DNA of 64,000 nt from Pelagibacteraceae bacterium AG-337-I02 (lineage in GTDB: Bacteria > Pseudomonadota > Alphaproteobacteria > HIMB59 > GCA-002718135), in assembly GCA_003282155.1 (NCBI GenBank), contig QBZY01000004.1, positions 25,404-89,403 of the forward strand. The letters are read 5' to 3'. A program made the translations under genes and the position numbers. Below the pieces are notes generated by a model that saw nothing but the letters and a program-made list of their open reading frames with translations, searched no databases and was not told the DNA's origin. Shown one piece after another: positions 1 through 9,798 of the stretch. Numbering within the stretch: position 1 is the first letter of the stretch; each line of letters begins with the position of its first letter.

Positions 1-2
1 TA

Positions 3-761
3 CGAGATAACTTAGTTGAAACTATTCAAAGCATTGATGAAAAAAAATTTGAAATAAGTAGCTGGGATCACAAAGGTGATGGTGGTGGTAAAATGAGTAA
101 ATTAAAGGGTAATATTATTGAAAAAGGTGGAGTAAACATTTCTACCGTCGCCGGGACCTTTAACGAGAATATGAGAGAAGCTATTCCAGGTGCTAAAGAA
201 GATCCAAATTATAATGCAACTGGCATCAGTGTTGTGCTACATCCTGTTTCACCAAAAATTCCTTCTATGCATTTTAATACAAGATTTATTAAAACCACTC
301 AGGAATGGTTTGGCGGAGGTATGGATATTACACCTTGTTTAATATTTGAGGATGAGGAAAAATATCATCGTGGTTTAGAAGTTTTATGTAATAAATATGA
401 TAAATCTTATTATCCTAAATTTAAAAAATGGTGTGATGACTATTTTTTTCTCCAACACAGAAATGAACCAAGAGGTGTTGGAGGAATATTTTTTGATTAC
501 CTTCAAACTGGTGATTGGGGAAAAGATTTTGAATTTGTCCAAGGCGTAGGTACTTATTTTCATCAATTTATCAAAAATACTTTAATTTCACTAAAGGATG
601 TTAAGTGGAGTGAAGAGGAAAAAAAGATACAATTAGTTAAGCGTAGTCGCTATGCTGAATTTAACTTATTATATGATAGAGGTACAAAGTTTGGTCTAGA
701 GACTGGTGGGAATGTTGATGCAATATTAATGTCAATGCCTCCTCACGCCGTATGGGAATAA
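3..761 (+). CDS. hemF: Coproporphyrinogen III oxidase, aerobic (5' truncated by window edge)
   Basis: Frame is open from base 3 (RDNLVETIQSIDEKKFEISSWDHKGDGGGKMS...), upstream of the listed M at 93; HemF motifs GGVNISTVAG, WFGGGMDITPC, RNEPRGVGGIFFDY, YAEFNLLYDRGTKFGLETGGNVDAILMSMPP. Confidence 0.95.
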   Translation, partial: RDNLVETIQSIDEKKFEISSWDHKGDGGGKMSKLKGNIIEKGGVNISTVAGTFNENMREAIPGAKEDPNYNATGISVVLHPVSPKIPSMHFNTRFIKTTQEWFGGGMDITPCLIFEDEEKYHRGLEVLCNKYDKSYYPKFKKWCDDYFFLQHRNEPRGVGGIFFDYLQTGDWGKDFEFVQGVGTYFHQFIKNTLISLKDVKWSEEEKKIQLVKRSRYAEFNLLYDRGTKFGLETGGNVDAILMSMPPHAVWE

Positions 762-764
762 ATC

Positions 765-1184
765 ATGTTATTTAATACTCTAAAAGTTATACATATTTTT
801 AGTATCATAGCTTGGATGGTCGGGCTTTTGTATCTGCCACGTTTGTTTGTAAACCATGCTAATCCTGAAATTACTACAGAAACTTCAGAAACATTCAAAT
901 TAATGGAAGGTAAATTATACAGAATAATTATGTTTCCATCTTTTATAGTGACGTGGATTTCCGGTATTTCACTTATACATTACGTGGGTATTGATACTTG
1001 GTTGCTTTTAAAAATCTTATTTGTAGTTTTGTTATCTGGCTATCATTTTTTTTGTTTAAAATGTCTCAATGATTTTAAAAATGATAAAAATAAATATTCC
1101 ACTAAATTTTTTAGAATTACAAATGAAGCTCCAGCAGTAATTTTGATTTTTATACTTATACTTGTTGTATTTCAGCCCTTTTAA
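765..1184 (+). CDS. hemJ: HemJ/UPF0093-type protoporphyrinogen oxidase, membrane protein
   Basis: Small multi-TM protein with KVIHIFSIIAWMVGLLYLPRLFVNH and FRITNEAPAVILIFILILVVFQPF; directly downstream of hemF. Confidence 0.85.
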   Translation: MLFNTLKVIHIFSIIAWMVGLLYLPRLFVNHANPEITTETSETFKLMEGKLYRIIMFPSFIVTWISGISLIHYVGIDTWLLLKILFVVLLSGYHFFCLKCLNDFKNDKNKYSTKFFRITNEAPAVILIFILILVVFQPF

Positions 1185-1187
1185 TTA

Positions 1188-1838
1188 CTACTTTTTTGTT
1201 TTGATAGGTGTTTTTCTCTTTGGATTACACACTCTGCATATTTCACATTCTAAACCATAACAACTTCTTGCCTGACAAAATTCTCTTCCATAAAATATTA
1301 TTTGTAAATGAAGTTTATTCCAAGATTTTTTTGGAAATAGATGTTTTAAATCTTTTTCTGTTTGGACAACATTTTTACCATTTGTTAAACCCCAACGTTG
1401 AGCTAAACGATGAATGTGCGTATCAACTGGAAATGCTTGATGACCAAATCCTTGAGACATAACAACACTAGCCGTTTTGTGACCAACACCTGGTAATTTT
1501 TCTAATTCTTCAAAACTTTCTGGAACTTTTCCTTTAAATTTTTTAACAAGTATTCTTGATAGTTCAAATATTGCTTTCGATTTTTGAGGTGCTAAACCAC
1601 ATGGGCGAATAATATTATAAATTGTTTTTTTTGGCACTTTTGTCATTTTTAAAGCTGAGTTTGCTTTTTTAAATAGCGTTGGTGTAACTTGGTTAACTCT
1701 TTCATCTGTACATTGTGCACTAAGAAGTACAGCTACAACTAATTCAAATTTATTTTTGTGGGAAAGAGGAATAGGTACTTTTTTATATATACGACTGAGT
1801 ATTTTTGAGACCTCTTGTGCCTTCTCTATTCTTTTCAC
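1188..1838 (-). CDS. nth: Endonuclease III
   Basis: HhH motif LPGVGHKTASVV, LLSAQCTDERVN, C-terminal 4Fe-4S cysteine pattern CYGLECEICRVC. Confidence 0.92.
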   Translation of the reverse strand: MKRIEKAQEVSKILSRIYKKVPIPLSHKNKFELVVAVLLSAQCTDERVNQVTPTLFKKANSALKMTKVPKKTIYNIIRPCGLAPQKSKAIFELSRILVKKFKGKVPESFEELEKLPGVGHKTASVVMSQGFGHQAFPVDTHIHRLAQRWGLTNGKNVVQTEKDLKHLFPKKSWNKLHLQIIFYGREFCQARSCYGLECEICRVCNPKRKTPIKTKK

Positions 1839-1968
1839 TATATTAAGCCTCCTTCAGGGGTTACGTGCTATTTAATATTAATAATTATGACAAAATATAG
1901 CACTTATTAATACTAATAATATTGAATATTTCCATTGAAGTAGTATGGGTCTACCATCAAATTTCTAT

Positions 1969-1973
1969 GGAGG
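1969..1973 (+). promoter_or_regulatory. Shine-Dalgarno for the ABC binding-protein gene
   Basis: GGAGG 7 nt before ATG at 1981; supports 1981 rather than 1945 as the start. Confidence 0.6.
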
Positions 1974-1980
1974 AAATAAT

Positions 1981-3555
1981 ATGAAAAAAACTTTAAGCAT
2001 TGTTTTGTCTATGCTTTTCATGGGTATTTTTTCGCCAGCATTTGCAAATAGTATTAAATGGTCAATGCCAGGTGATTCGTTAACTCTTGATCCGCACGCA
2101 CAAAACGAAGGACCAACACACATGGTTTCACGTCAAGTATACGAAGGTTTAGTAACTCCAGGTATCAATATGGAAATACTTCCGCAGCTTGCTGAGTCAT
2201 GGGAAACAACTTCTGCTGATACTTGGGTATTTAATATTCGTAAGGGTGTAAAATTCCATGATGGATCAGACTTAACAGCTAGCGATATCGCTTTTAGTAT
2301 CAATAGAGCAAAAACTGCTCCATCTGATATGGTAGATTTAATCAAAAGTATTAAATCAGCATCAGCTTTAGATGATCATACGGTTCAAGTTGTAACAGAT
2401 GGACCAAATCCAATTCTTTTAAACCAACTAACTCAAATATTTGTAATGTCTGAAGATTGGGCAAAAGGAAATGGTTGTGAAGTTTCATACAACTGGGATG
2501 CTGGTGAAACATCTTACTGTGCTTCTAATGCAAATGGAACTGGACCTTTCAAAATTACATTTAGAGAACAAGACGTAAGAACTGTTTTTGAAAAAAATAA
2601 TGATTGGTGGGGTGATGATAGTGCATTCAACGTGGACACTATTGAACTACTTCCTATTGCAAATGATGCAACAAGAGTTGCAGCACTCCTTTCTGGAGAA
2701 ATTGACTACACAAACGTTGTTCCGGTTCAAGATATTGAGAGAATCAAATCTTCTGCTGGACATGGTGTAAAAATGACTCCTCAAAATAGAACAATATTTT
2801 TTGGTATGGATCAAGGTTCTGCTGAATTAAACTCTTCTAATATCAAGGGTAAAAATCCTTTTGCAGATAAAAGAGTTCGTTTAGCTATGTACCATGCTTT
2901 AGATATGGATGCTATTAAGGATAAGGTAATGAGAGGGCAAAGTGTTCCTGCTGGAATTATAACTGCTCCTGGTGTGAATGGTCATACAGCTGCACGTGAT
3001 GAAAGATTATCTTATGATCCAGAGCTATCAAAAAAACTATTAGCAGAAGCTGGTTATCCAGATGGATTTGAGGTTACGCTAGATTGTCCAAATGATCGTT
3101 ATATAAACGATGAAGCAATCTGTGTTGCTGCAATTGGAATGTTTGCTAAAATTGGAGTTGATGTAACTCTTGATGCAAAAACTAAAAGCCAACACTTCTC
3201 AGAAGTTAAAGAAGGTGACGCAAATGGTATGACTAGTGATATGTACATGTTAGGTTGGGGTGTTCCAACTTTTGACAGTCATTATGTATACTCATACTTA
3301 TTTGATAGTGCTGGTAGCTGGAATAAAGTTAATTTCAGCAATGCTAGAGTTGACGAATTAGTAGCAGCAATGGGTGTTGAAACTGATGCAGATAAAAGAA
3401 ATGCTATGATTGCGGAAGCTTGGGATATTACTCAAGATGATGTAACATATCTTCCTTTACATCACCAAGTTGTTAACCAAGCATCAAAAAGTAATGTCGA
3501 TGTTCCAATTAGAATGAACAACGAGCCATTATTTAGATTTGCAAACGTAAACTAA
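1981..3555 (+). CDS. ABC transporter substrate-binding protein, family 5 (peptide/opine/nickel type)
   Basis: Signal peptide MKKTLSIVLSMLFMGIFSPAFA; SBP_bac_5 features (LDPHAQNEGPTHMVSRQVYEGLV, WVFNIRKGVKFHDGS); followed by matching permeases and ATPase. Confidence 0.92.
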   Translation: MKKTLSIVLSMLFMGIFSPAFANSIKWSMPGDSLTLDPHAQNEGPTHMVSRQVYEGLVTPGINMEILPQLAESWETTSADTWVFNIRKGVKFHDGSDLTASDIAFSINRAKTAPSDMVDLIKSIKSASALDDHTVQVVTDGPNPILLNQLTQIFVMSEDWAKGNGCEVSYNWDAGETSYCASNANGTGPFKITFREQDVRTVFEKNNDWWGDDSAFNVDTIELLPIANDATRVAALLSGEIDYTNVVPVQDIERIKSSAGHGVKMTPQNRTIFFGMDQGSAELNSSNIKGKNPFADKRVRLAMYHALDMDAIKDKVMRGQSVPAGIITAPGVNGHTAARDERLSYDPELSKKLLAEAGYPDGFEVTLDCPNDRYINDEAICVAAIGMFAKIGVDVTLDAKTKSQHFSEVKEGDANGMTSDMYMLGWGVPTFDSHYVYSYLFDSAGSWNKVNFSNARVDELVAAMGVETDADKRNAMIAEAWDITQDDVTYLPLHHQVVNQASKSNVDVPIRMNNEPLFRFANVN

Positions 3556-3567
3556 TCAATTTTATAT

Positions 3568-3593
3568 TTTCTGGCCAGTTAACTGGCCAGAAA
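3568..3593. repeat. Perfect 26-bp palindrome between binding-protein and permease genes (possible mRNA-stabilising or attenuator hairpin)
   Basis: TTTCTGGCCAGTT|AACTGGCCAGAAA, GC-rich core in an AT-rich background, located in the 3556-3600 intergenic gap. Confidence 0.75.
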
Positions 3594-3600
3594 TTTATCC

Positions 3601-4578
3601 ATGTTTAGCTATTTCTTTAAAAGACTCATTCAATCTATTATTGTAATGATTGTTGTTGCCTTTGTTTCATTTTCCTTATTTAATTTTGTAGGTGATCCAG
3701 TAAATAGCATGACTGGAGAAGATGCTTCAGATGAAAGACGCGCTGAAGTTAGAGAAGTATTGGGTTTAAATGATCCTGTCTATGTTCAATTTTCTCGTTT
3801 TTTAGGTAATGTAATTCAGGGTGATTTTGGAATATCATATCAATTAAAAAGAGAAGTATCAGACTTAATTGCTGAAAGAATGCCTGCTACTTTAGAATTA
3901 GTTTTTGTTTCAGCTTTAATTGCCATCATCAGTGGTGTTTTCTTAGGTGTATATACTGGTATCCATAGAGATAGTTTTATTTCTAATATTATCCTTGTGA
4001 TTTCTCTAGCAGGAGTTTCCTTACCAACATTCATTATAGGAATAATGTTAATTTATTTGTTTTCAGTAATTTTAGGAGTTCTTCCATCCTTTGGAAGAGG
4101 TGAAGTCACACAATTAGGTTTTTGGACTACAGGGTTTTTAACTACTTCTGGTTTAAAAGCACTAATACTTCCATCTGTTACATTAAGTTTATTTCAAATG
4201 ACTTATGTTATTAGATTAGTTCGCGCTGAAATGATGGAAATTTTACAAACAGATTATATTAAATTTGCAAAAGCAAGAGGTATAAAAAGGAGTGCTATTA
4301 ACTATAAGCATGCACTAAAAAATGGATTAATTCCAGTTATTACAATTACTGGTATCAACATCGGAACGTTAATTGCTTTTTCAATTATTACAGAAACAGT
4401 TTTTCAATGGCCAGGCATGGGGTCATTATTTATCAAAGCAGTATACTTTGTCGATATTCCTATAATGTCAGCATATATGATCATGGTAGCATTTATATTT
4501 GTTATGATAAATTTTATTGTAGATATCACATACTATTTTATTGATCCTAGAATTAGGCTTAAGGAAGAGGGTAGTTAG
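3601..4578 (+). CDS. ABC transporter permease, DppB/OppB family
   Basis: Multi-TM; binding-protein-dependent permease EAA region (KFAKARGIKRSAINYKHALKNGLIPVITITG). Confidence 0.92.
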   Translation: MFSYFFKRLIQSIIVMIVVAFVSFSLFNFVGDPVNSMTGEDASDERRAEVREVLGLNDPVYVQFSRFLGNVIQGDFGISYQLKREVSDLIAERMPATLELVFVSALIAIISGVFLGVYTGIHRDSFISNIILVISLAGVSLPTFIIGIMLIYLFSVILGVLPSFGRGEVTQLGFWTTGFLTTSGLKALILPSVTLSLFQMTYVIRLVRAEMMEILQTDYIKFAKARGIKRSAINYKHALKNGLIPVITITGINIGTLIAFSIITETVFQWPGMGSLFIKAVYFVDIPIMSAYMIMVAFIFVMINFIVDITYYFIDPRIRLKEEGS

Positions 4579-4580
4579 AA

Positions 4581-5504
4581 ATGCTACTTAAAATGTATGA
4601 TAAAATATATGATACTGATATTGGATACAGCTTTTTTAATTCTAAATTAGCAGTAATTTCCTCAACAATATTTTTTATTATACTTTTTTGTTCTGTATTT
4701 GCTGGGATAGTTGCGCCTTATAATCCTTTTGATCCAGCATCAGTTTCTTTGATGGATGCCTTTACCCCACCAGTATGGTCGGAGGGAGGAAGTTTTAGCT
4801 TTATTTTAGGTACTGATCAGCAGGGAAGAGATATGTTTTCAACAATGATTTATGGTTCAAGAATTTCACTTATCGTTGGTTTTGCATCAATAATTTTTGC
4901 TATGATACTGGGAGTTTTTCTTGGAATAACAGCTGGATATATTGGCGGTAGATATGAGATTATTGTAATGCGCCTTACAGATGTACAGTTAACTATTCCA
5001 AGTATTTTAATGGCCTTACTTGTTGATGGAATTGCAAGGGCAATTATCTCACAATCAATGCATGATGAAATGGCAATTTATGTTTTGATTTTTGCCATTG
5101 GTATTTCTGAATGGCCTCAGTTTGCAAGAGTATCAAGAGCATCAACTTTAATAGAAAAAAATAAAGAGTATGTTTCAGCTTCGAGAATTATTGGACTATC
5201 AAATATATTAATTATGTTTAAGCATATTTTACCAAATATACTTCGCCCTATCTTAGTAATTGCTACAATTGGATTGGCACTTGCAATTATTACAGAGTCC
5301 ACATTAAGTTTTTTAGGTGTTGGCGTTCCACCAACAACACCTTCTCTTGGTACTCTTATAAGATTTGGAAATAATTTTTTATTTTCTGGTGAGTGGTGGA
5401 TTACTTTTTTTCCAGCAATTTTCTTAATAGTTTTAGCGTTATCAATTAATTTATTAGGGGATTGGATGAGGGATGCTTTAAATCCAAAATTAAAAAAGAG
5501 ATGA
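4581..5504 (+). CDS. ABC transporter permease, DppC/OppC family
   Basis: GTDQQGRDMFSTMIYGSRISL, EYVSASRIIGLSNILIMFKHILPNI, STLSFLGVGVPP. Confidence 0.92.
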   Translation: MLLKMYDKIYDTDIGYSFFNSKLAVISSTIFFIILFCSVFAGIVAPYNPFDPASVSLMDAFTPPVWSEGGSFSFILGTDQQGRDMFSTMIYGSRISLIVGFASIIFAMILGVFLGITAGYIGGRYEIIVMRLTDVQLTIPSILMALLVDGIARAIISQSMHDEMAIYVLIFAIGISEWPQFARVSRASTLIEKNKEYVSASRIIGLSNILIMFKHILPNILRPILVIATIGLALAIITESTLSFLGVGVPPTTPSLGTLIRFGNNFLFSGEWWITFFPAIFLIVLALSINLLGDWMRDALNPKLKKR

Positions 5505-7219
5505 GTTTTTTAGAAGTTAAAAATTTAAATATAAGTTATCCAACACGAAAGGAGACTATTGTTGCAAGCAAAAATGTAGAATTTTCTCTAGAAAGAGGTG
5601 AAATATTAGGAATTGTAGGTGAGTCTGGATCTGGAAAATCTACAATTGCAAATGCGATAATTAACTTAATTGATTCTCCAGGTGAAATCACAGATGGCTC
5701 AATCAAAATAGACAATATTGAATTAAGAAGTAATGAAGAAATAATTCAAAATATTAGAGGAAAAAAAATAGGATTTGTCTTTCAAGATCCTCAAACTTCA
5801 TTAAACCCTCTATTTAAAATAAAAGACCAATTAATTGAAACTATTCAGGCTCATTTAAATTTAAGTTATCAAGATTCACTTAAAAAAACAATCCAACTAC
5901 TTAAAGAGGTTGGAATAGAGAACGCTGAAAAAAGAATTGAGGACTATCCACACCAATTTAGTGGCGGTATGCGTCAAAGAGTTGTGATTGCTTTAGCAAT
6001 AAGTTGTGAACCTGACTTAATAATTGCAGATGAACCAACAACCGCTTTAGATGTAAGTATTCAATATCAAATATTAGAACTCCTCAAAGATCTTACAAAG
6101 AAAAGAAATCTTGGAGTTATAATTATTACCCATGATATGGGAGTCATAGCAGAGACGACTGATAAAGTTATTGTCATGAGATACGGACATATTGTTGAAC
6201 AAGGTGAGACTAAAGAATTATTAACTAATCCAAAATCAACAGAAGCAAGAAGCTTAGTAATTTCAGTACCACCAACTAATAAGAAAATTGATAGATTTAA
6301 ATTGATTAGCCCAGATGGTAAAGAAATAACATCTAGTTCAAAGGATTTGACTAAAAATATTATTAAAACATGGGGAATAAGGGAAAATAAAAATCAAAAA
6401 ATATTAAAACTTGAAGAAGTGACAAAAATTTTTGATGATAATTCTTTAGGTAGTAGTTTTTCATTTATTTCTAAAAAAAATTCGAATGATAAAATAGTTA
6501 AAGCTGTCGACAATGTATCTTTTGAATTATTTGAAGGTGAGACACTTGGACTAGTTGGAGAGTCTGGTTCAGGTAAATCAACTATTGCAAAGATTATTAC
6601 TGGGTTAATTGCTCCTAACAAAGGTGATTTAATTTATAATAATGAACGTCTATATAATTCAAATAAAAAATATCAAATTCATAATAGTAGAGGTCAAATT
6701 CAAATGATTTTTCAAGATCCTTACTCCTCTCTAAATCCTCGTTTCAAAGTTAAGGATATTATTGCAGAACCAATTAAATTTTTTCAAAAAAATATTAGCA
6801 TTAACGAACTTTTACAAAACGTTTATGACCTAATAGATATTGTAGGAATGACCAGACAATCTCTAGATCGGTACCCGCATGAATTCTCGGGAGGGCAAAG
6901 GCAGAGAATATCTATTGCTCGCGCCTTGGCGACAAGACCACGATTATTAATATGTGATGAACCAACTTCTGCATTGGATGTCAGTATACAAGCACAAATA
7001 TTGAATTTGTTAAAAGATATACAAGATGAACTTCATCTTACTATGCTATTTATAAGCCATGATCTTCCTGTAATTCGCCAAATGTGTAACCGAATAATTG
7101 TATTAAAAAATGGTTCTGTTTGTGAAACAAAAGATACAGAGGAATTATTTAATAATCCTGAGCATGAATATACGAAGGAATTAATTAGACTTATGCCTAA
7201 AATTGAATCAATAATTTAA
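5501..7219 (+). CDS. Dipeptide/oligopeptide ABC transporter ATPase with two ABC domains (DppD-DppF fusion)
   Basis: Two Walker A (GESGSGKST) and two signature motifs (FSGGMRQR, FSGGQRQR); ATG at 5501 overlaps the upstream TGA (ATGA), so 5501 is preferred over 5462. Confidence 0.92.
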   Translation: MSFLEVKNLNISYPTRKETIVASKNVEFSLERGEILGIVGESGSGKSTIANAIINLIDSPGEITDGSIKIDNIELRSNEEIIQNIRGKKIGFVFQDPQTSLNPLFKIKDQLIETIQAHLNLSYQDSLKKTIQLLKEVGIENAEKRIEDYPHQFSGGMRQRVVIALAISCEPDLIIADEPTTALDVSIQYQILELLKDLTKKRNLGVIIITHDMGVIAETTDKVIVMRYGHIVEQGETKELLTNPKSTEARSLVISVPPTNKKIDRFKLISPDGKEITSSSKDLTKNIIKTWGIRENKNQKILKLEEVTKIFDDNSLGSSFSFISKKNSNDKIVKAVDNVSFELFEGETLGLVGESGSGKSTIAKIITGLIAPNKGDLIYNNERLYNSNKKYQIHNSRGQIQMIFQDPYSSLNPRFKVKDIIAEPIKFFQKNISINELLQNVYDLIDIVGMTRQSLDRYPHEFSGGQRQRISIARALATRPRLLICDEPTSALDVSIQAQILNLLKDIQDELHLTMLFISHDLPVIRQMCNRIIVLKNGSVCETKDTEELFNNPEHEYTKELIRLMPKIESII

Positions 7220-8362
7220 CTAATTAATAATAGGTAAATTTTCAGGAGTTCTAGTGCTTAAAAGTTTATAGGAATCTTTAGTTATTAATAAATTTTCCTC
7301 TTGTACTAATATTTTATTTTCGTCCATTTCAATTGATGGTTCAAGAGTTATTATCATATTTTCCTCAAGTAATGTTTTGTCATTTTTCATAATACTTGGT
7401 GGCTCAGTTAGTTGTAAGCCTAAACCATGACCCATTCTTCCAATTGATACATTTTTAGTTATTAAACTTTGAGATAATTTAGAATATAATTCTGAACAAC
7501 TAATTCCAGGTTTTAAAATTTCTAAAGTTCTCTCAGTTGCTTCCCACAATTTATTATATGCATCTAGAACTTGTTTGTGAATTTTTCCAAAGCCAAAATT
7601 TCTATCAAAATCTGAAAAATAACCATTTAAAGTTGCACCCGTATCAATAATTATAATATCACCATCTTTAGTTACCTTTTCTGTTGGGTTACAGATAATT
7701 TGATTATAACCATTAAATCCCGAAGCACACGCCATGTATTGAATATAATCTGCGCCACTCTCAATTAATTCTTTTTTAAATATTGATGCAATTTGTTTTT
7801 CACTCATTCCTAAATTAATTTTTTGAGGAAAATCATTAAACACCTTACTTGTAATAGAACAAATTTTTTTAATATTATTGATCTCTATTTCAGATTTTAT
7901 TTTTCTTATACTCCAAAGTATTTTACTAGCATCAACAAAATTATATTCTGATAAATTTTTTTGAATTTCCTGATAATCGTTAATACTCATTCGCAAAAAA
8001 GTTTCATTTCCTAATTCAAATCCGATATTTGAACTTTTAGGAAAACTTTTAATATTTTTTTTCAATAAAGATATTCCTTCATCTTTTGGATTTGGAGACT
8101 CCCAAGTTTCGATATCATTGACTAATGTTTTTTGCATAGCTGTAATACCAATAGATGGTATTATCGCTTTTATTGGATTTCTTTTTGAAATAATTAAATA
8201 CCACGGTCTTGTAGGACTTTCCCAAAAGTTACTATCAAGTCCAGTGAAATATCTAAAATTTGATGGTGAAGTTATAATAACTGCATCAATATTTTCATTT
8301 TCAATATGTATTTGTATTTTTTCAATTCTGGAAATAAATTCTTCTTTTGGAAAATCGTTCAT
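7220..8362 (-). CDS. M24-family metallopeptidase (Xaa-Pro aminopeptidase/dipeptidase-like)
   Basis: Creatinase-type N-domain plus M24 motifs DTGATLNGYFSDFDRNF, GRMGHGLGLQLTEPPSI, TLEPSI. Confidence 0.88.
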   Translation of the reverse strand: MNDFPKEEFISRIEKIQIHIENENIDAVIITSPSNFRYFTGLDSNFWESPTRPWYLIISKRNPIKAIIPSIGITAMQKTLVNDIETWESPNPKDEGISLLKKNIKSFPKSSNIGFELGNETFLRMSINDYQEIQKNLSEYNFVDASKILWSIRKIKSEIEINNIKKICSITSKVFNDFPQKINLGMSEKQIASIFKKELIESGADYIQYMACASGFNGYNQIICNPTEKVTKDGDIIIIDTGATLNGYFSDFDRNFGFGKIHKQVLDAYNKLWEATERTLEILKPGISCSELYSKLSQSLITKNVSIGRMGHGLGLQLTEPPSIMKNDKTLLEENMIITLEPSIEMDENKILVQEENLLITKDSYKLLSTRTPENLPIIN

Positions 8363-8411
8363 AAATTGATAAGTAACGTAACATTAACATAAATTAACAA
8401 TAAGAAATACT

Positions 8412-8828
8412 TTGATCTATTCATCATTATTTATTTTTTGTTTGTCTTTAGGTACTTTTTTTCCTTTTGCTTCAGAGACATATTTATCCACACTATTATT
8501 GTCTAATAAGTATAATCCATTTTTATTATTATTTTTTGCTTCAGCAGGTAATATTTTAGGATCTCTAATCAGTTGGATATGTGGTTACTTTGTAAATTTT
8601 CTTATTAAGAAACCTTGGTTTCCAGTAAATAAATATTTATTACAGAAAGCTGCAGATATTTTCAAAAAGCATGGAAAATGGTCATTATTATTTTCATGGG
8701 TGCCTATTATTGGAGATCCAATCGCATTTGCAGCAGGTACAGTAAAATATAATATTACTTTTTTTTTAATATTTGTATCTATTGGGAAAATTGCTAGATA
8801 TTTGATAATATATTTGTATCTTATCTAA
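8412..8828 (+). CDS. YqaA/DedA-like (SNARE-associated) small membrane protein
   Basis: TTG-initiated; FASAGNILGSLISWICGY, FSWVPIIGDPIAFAAG typical of YqaA family. Confidence 0.75.
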   Translation: MIYSSLFIFCLSLGTFFPFASETYLSTLLLSNKYNPFLLLFFASAGNILGSLISWICGYFVNFLIKKPWFPVNKYLLQKAADIFKKHGKWSLLFSWVPIIGDPIAFAAGTVKYNITFFLIFVSIGKIARYLIIYLYLI

Positions 8829-8831
8829 TTA

Positions 8832-9794
8832 GTGATGTTTGAAAATCTTATATTTGTTTTCATTATTGGTTTTTTATCTGGAGTTGGTTTTTTATCAATT
8901 TTATTTTTTCTTCGCAAAACAAAAAGTTCTGAAATAAAAGATGATACTGATCTTACTTCCTTAAAAAATCACATGCAATCAATCCAGCAATCTTTACAAA
9001 ATTTTAATTTAGCTCAAGATAGAATTGAGAATACATTAATTAGAGGTGGTGCGCTTCAACAAGGTCCTTGGGGAGAATTTGTACTTAAAAATATTTTAGA
9101 TAGTGTTGGTTTAAGAGAAGGAGAAGAGTACTCAACTCAAAAAACTTTTAGAGATGAAGATGGTAATTTACAAAAACCCGATGTCATTGTTCATATGCCA
9201 GGTAATAGACACATAATTATAGATTCAAAAGTATCCTTAGATTCTTGGCATGATTATTCTAATACAAATGATAATCAACAAAAGAAAATATTTTTGAAAA
9301 AATTTTTGGATTCAACAAAAACTTCGATTAGAAGTTTGAGTAAAGATAATTATTCAAAAGTATATGGAATCAACACAATTGATAACGTTTTAATGTTTGT
9401 TCCAATAGAACCAGCATTACTTACTTTATATAATGAGGCAAATAAACTCATCGAAGATTCATGGAACAATAAAATAATTATTGTTGGACCATCAACTTTG
9501 CCCTTTTTACTTAAAGCTGTAGAAAATATGTGGCGTGTTGATAAACAATCAAAAACAATAAAAGATATAGCATCAGCTGCATCGGATATTTATGATAAAA
9601 CAGTCAGTGTCTATGAGTCTTTTGTAAAAGCTAATCAGTCATTAGATTTAGCGAAATCAAAAATGGATGAAGCTAAACAACGACTACAAGATGGCTCAGG
9701 TAGTTTGACTAAAAAAGTAGAAAAGATGAAAAAATTAGGAAGATTAAGTACTAAAAAACAGTTGCCAGATATAAATGACGATGTAATAAACTAA
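8832..9794 (+). CDS. rmuC: RmuC-family DNA recombination protein
   Basis: GPWGEFVLKNILDSVGLREGEEY, KPDVIVHMPGNRHIIIDSKVSLDSW, VLMFVPIEPALLTLY, IVGPSTLPFLLKAV. Confidence 0.88.
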   Translation: MMFENLIFVFIIGFLSGVGFLSILFFLRKTKSSEIKDDTDLTSLKNHMQSIQQSLQNFNLAQDRIENTLIRGGALQQGPWGEFVLKNILDSVGLREGEEYSTQKTFRDEDGNLQKPDVIVHMPGNRHIIIDSKVSLDSWHDYSNTNDNQQKKIFLKKFLDSTKTSIRSLSKDNYSKVYGINTIDNVLMFVPIEPALLTLYNEANKLIEDSWNNKIIIVGPSTLPFLLKAVENMWRVDKQSKTIKDIASAASDIYDKTVSVYESFVKANQSLDLAKSKMDEAKQRLQDGSGSLTKKVEKMKKLGRLSTKKQLPDINDDVIN

Positions 9795-9798
9795 ATAA

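Noticed and set aside
1208-1462. 84-aa plus-strand ORF
   Set aside because: Antisense to nth.
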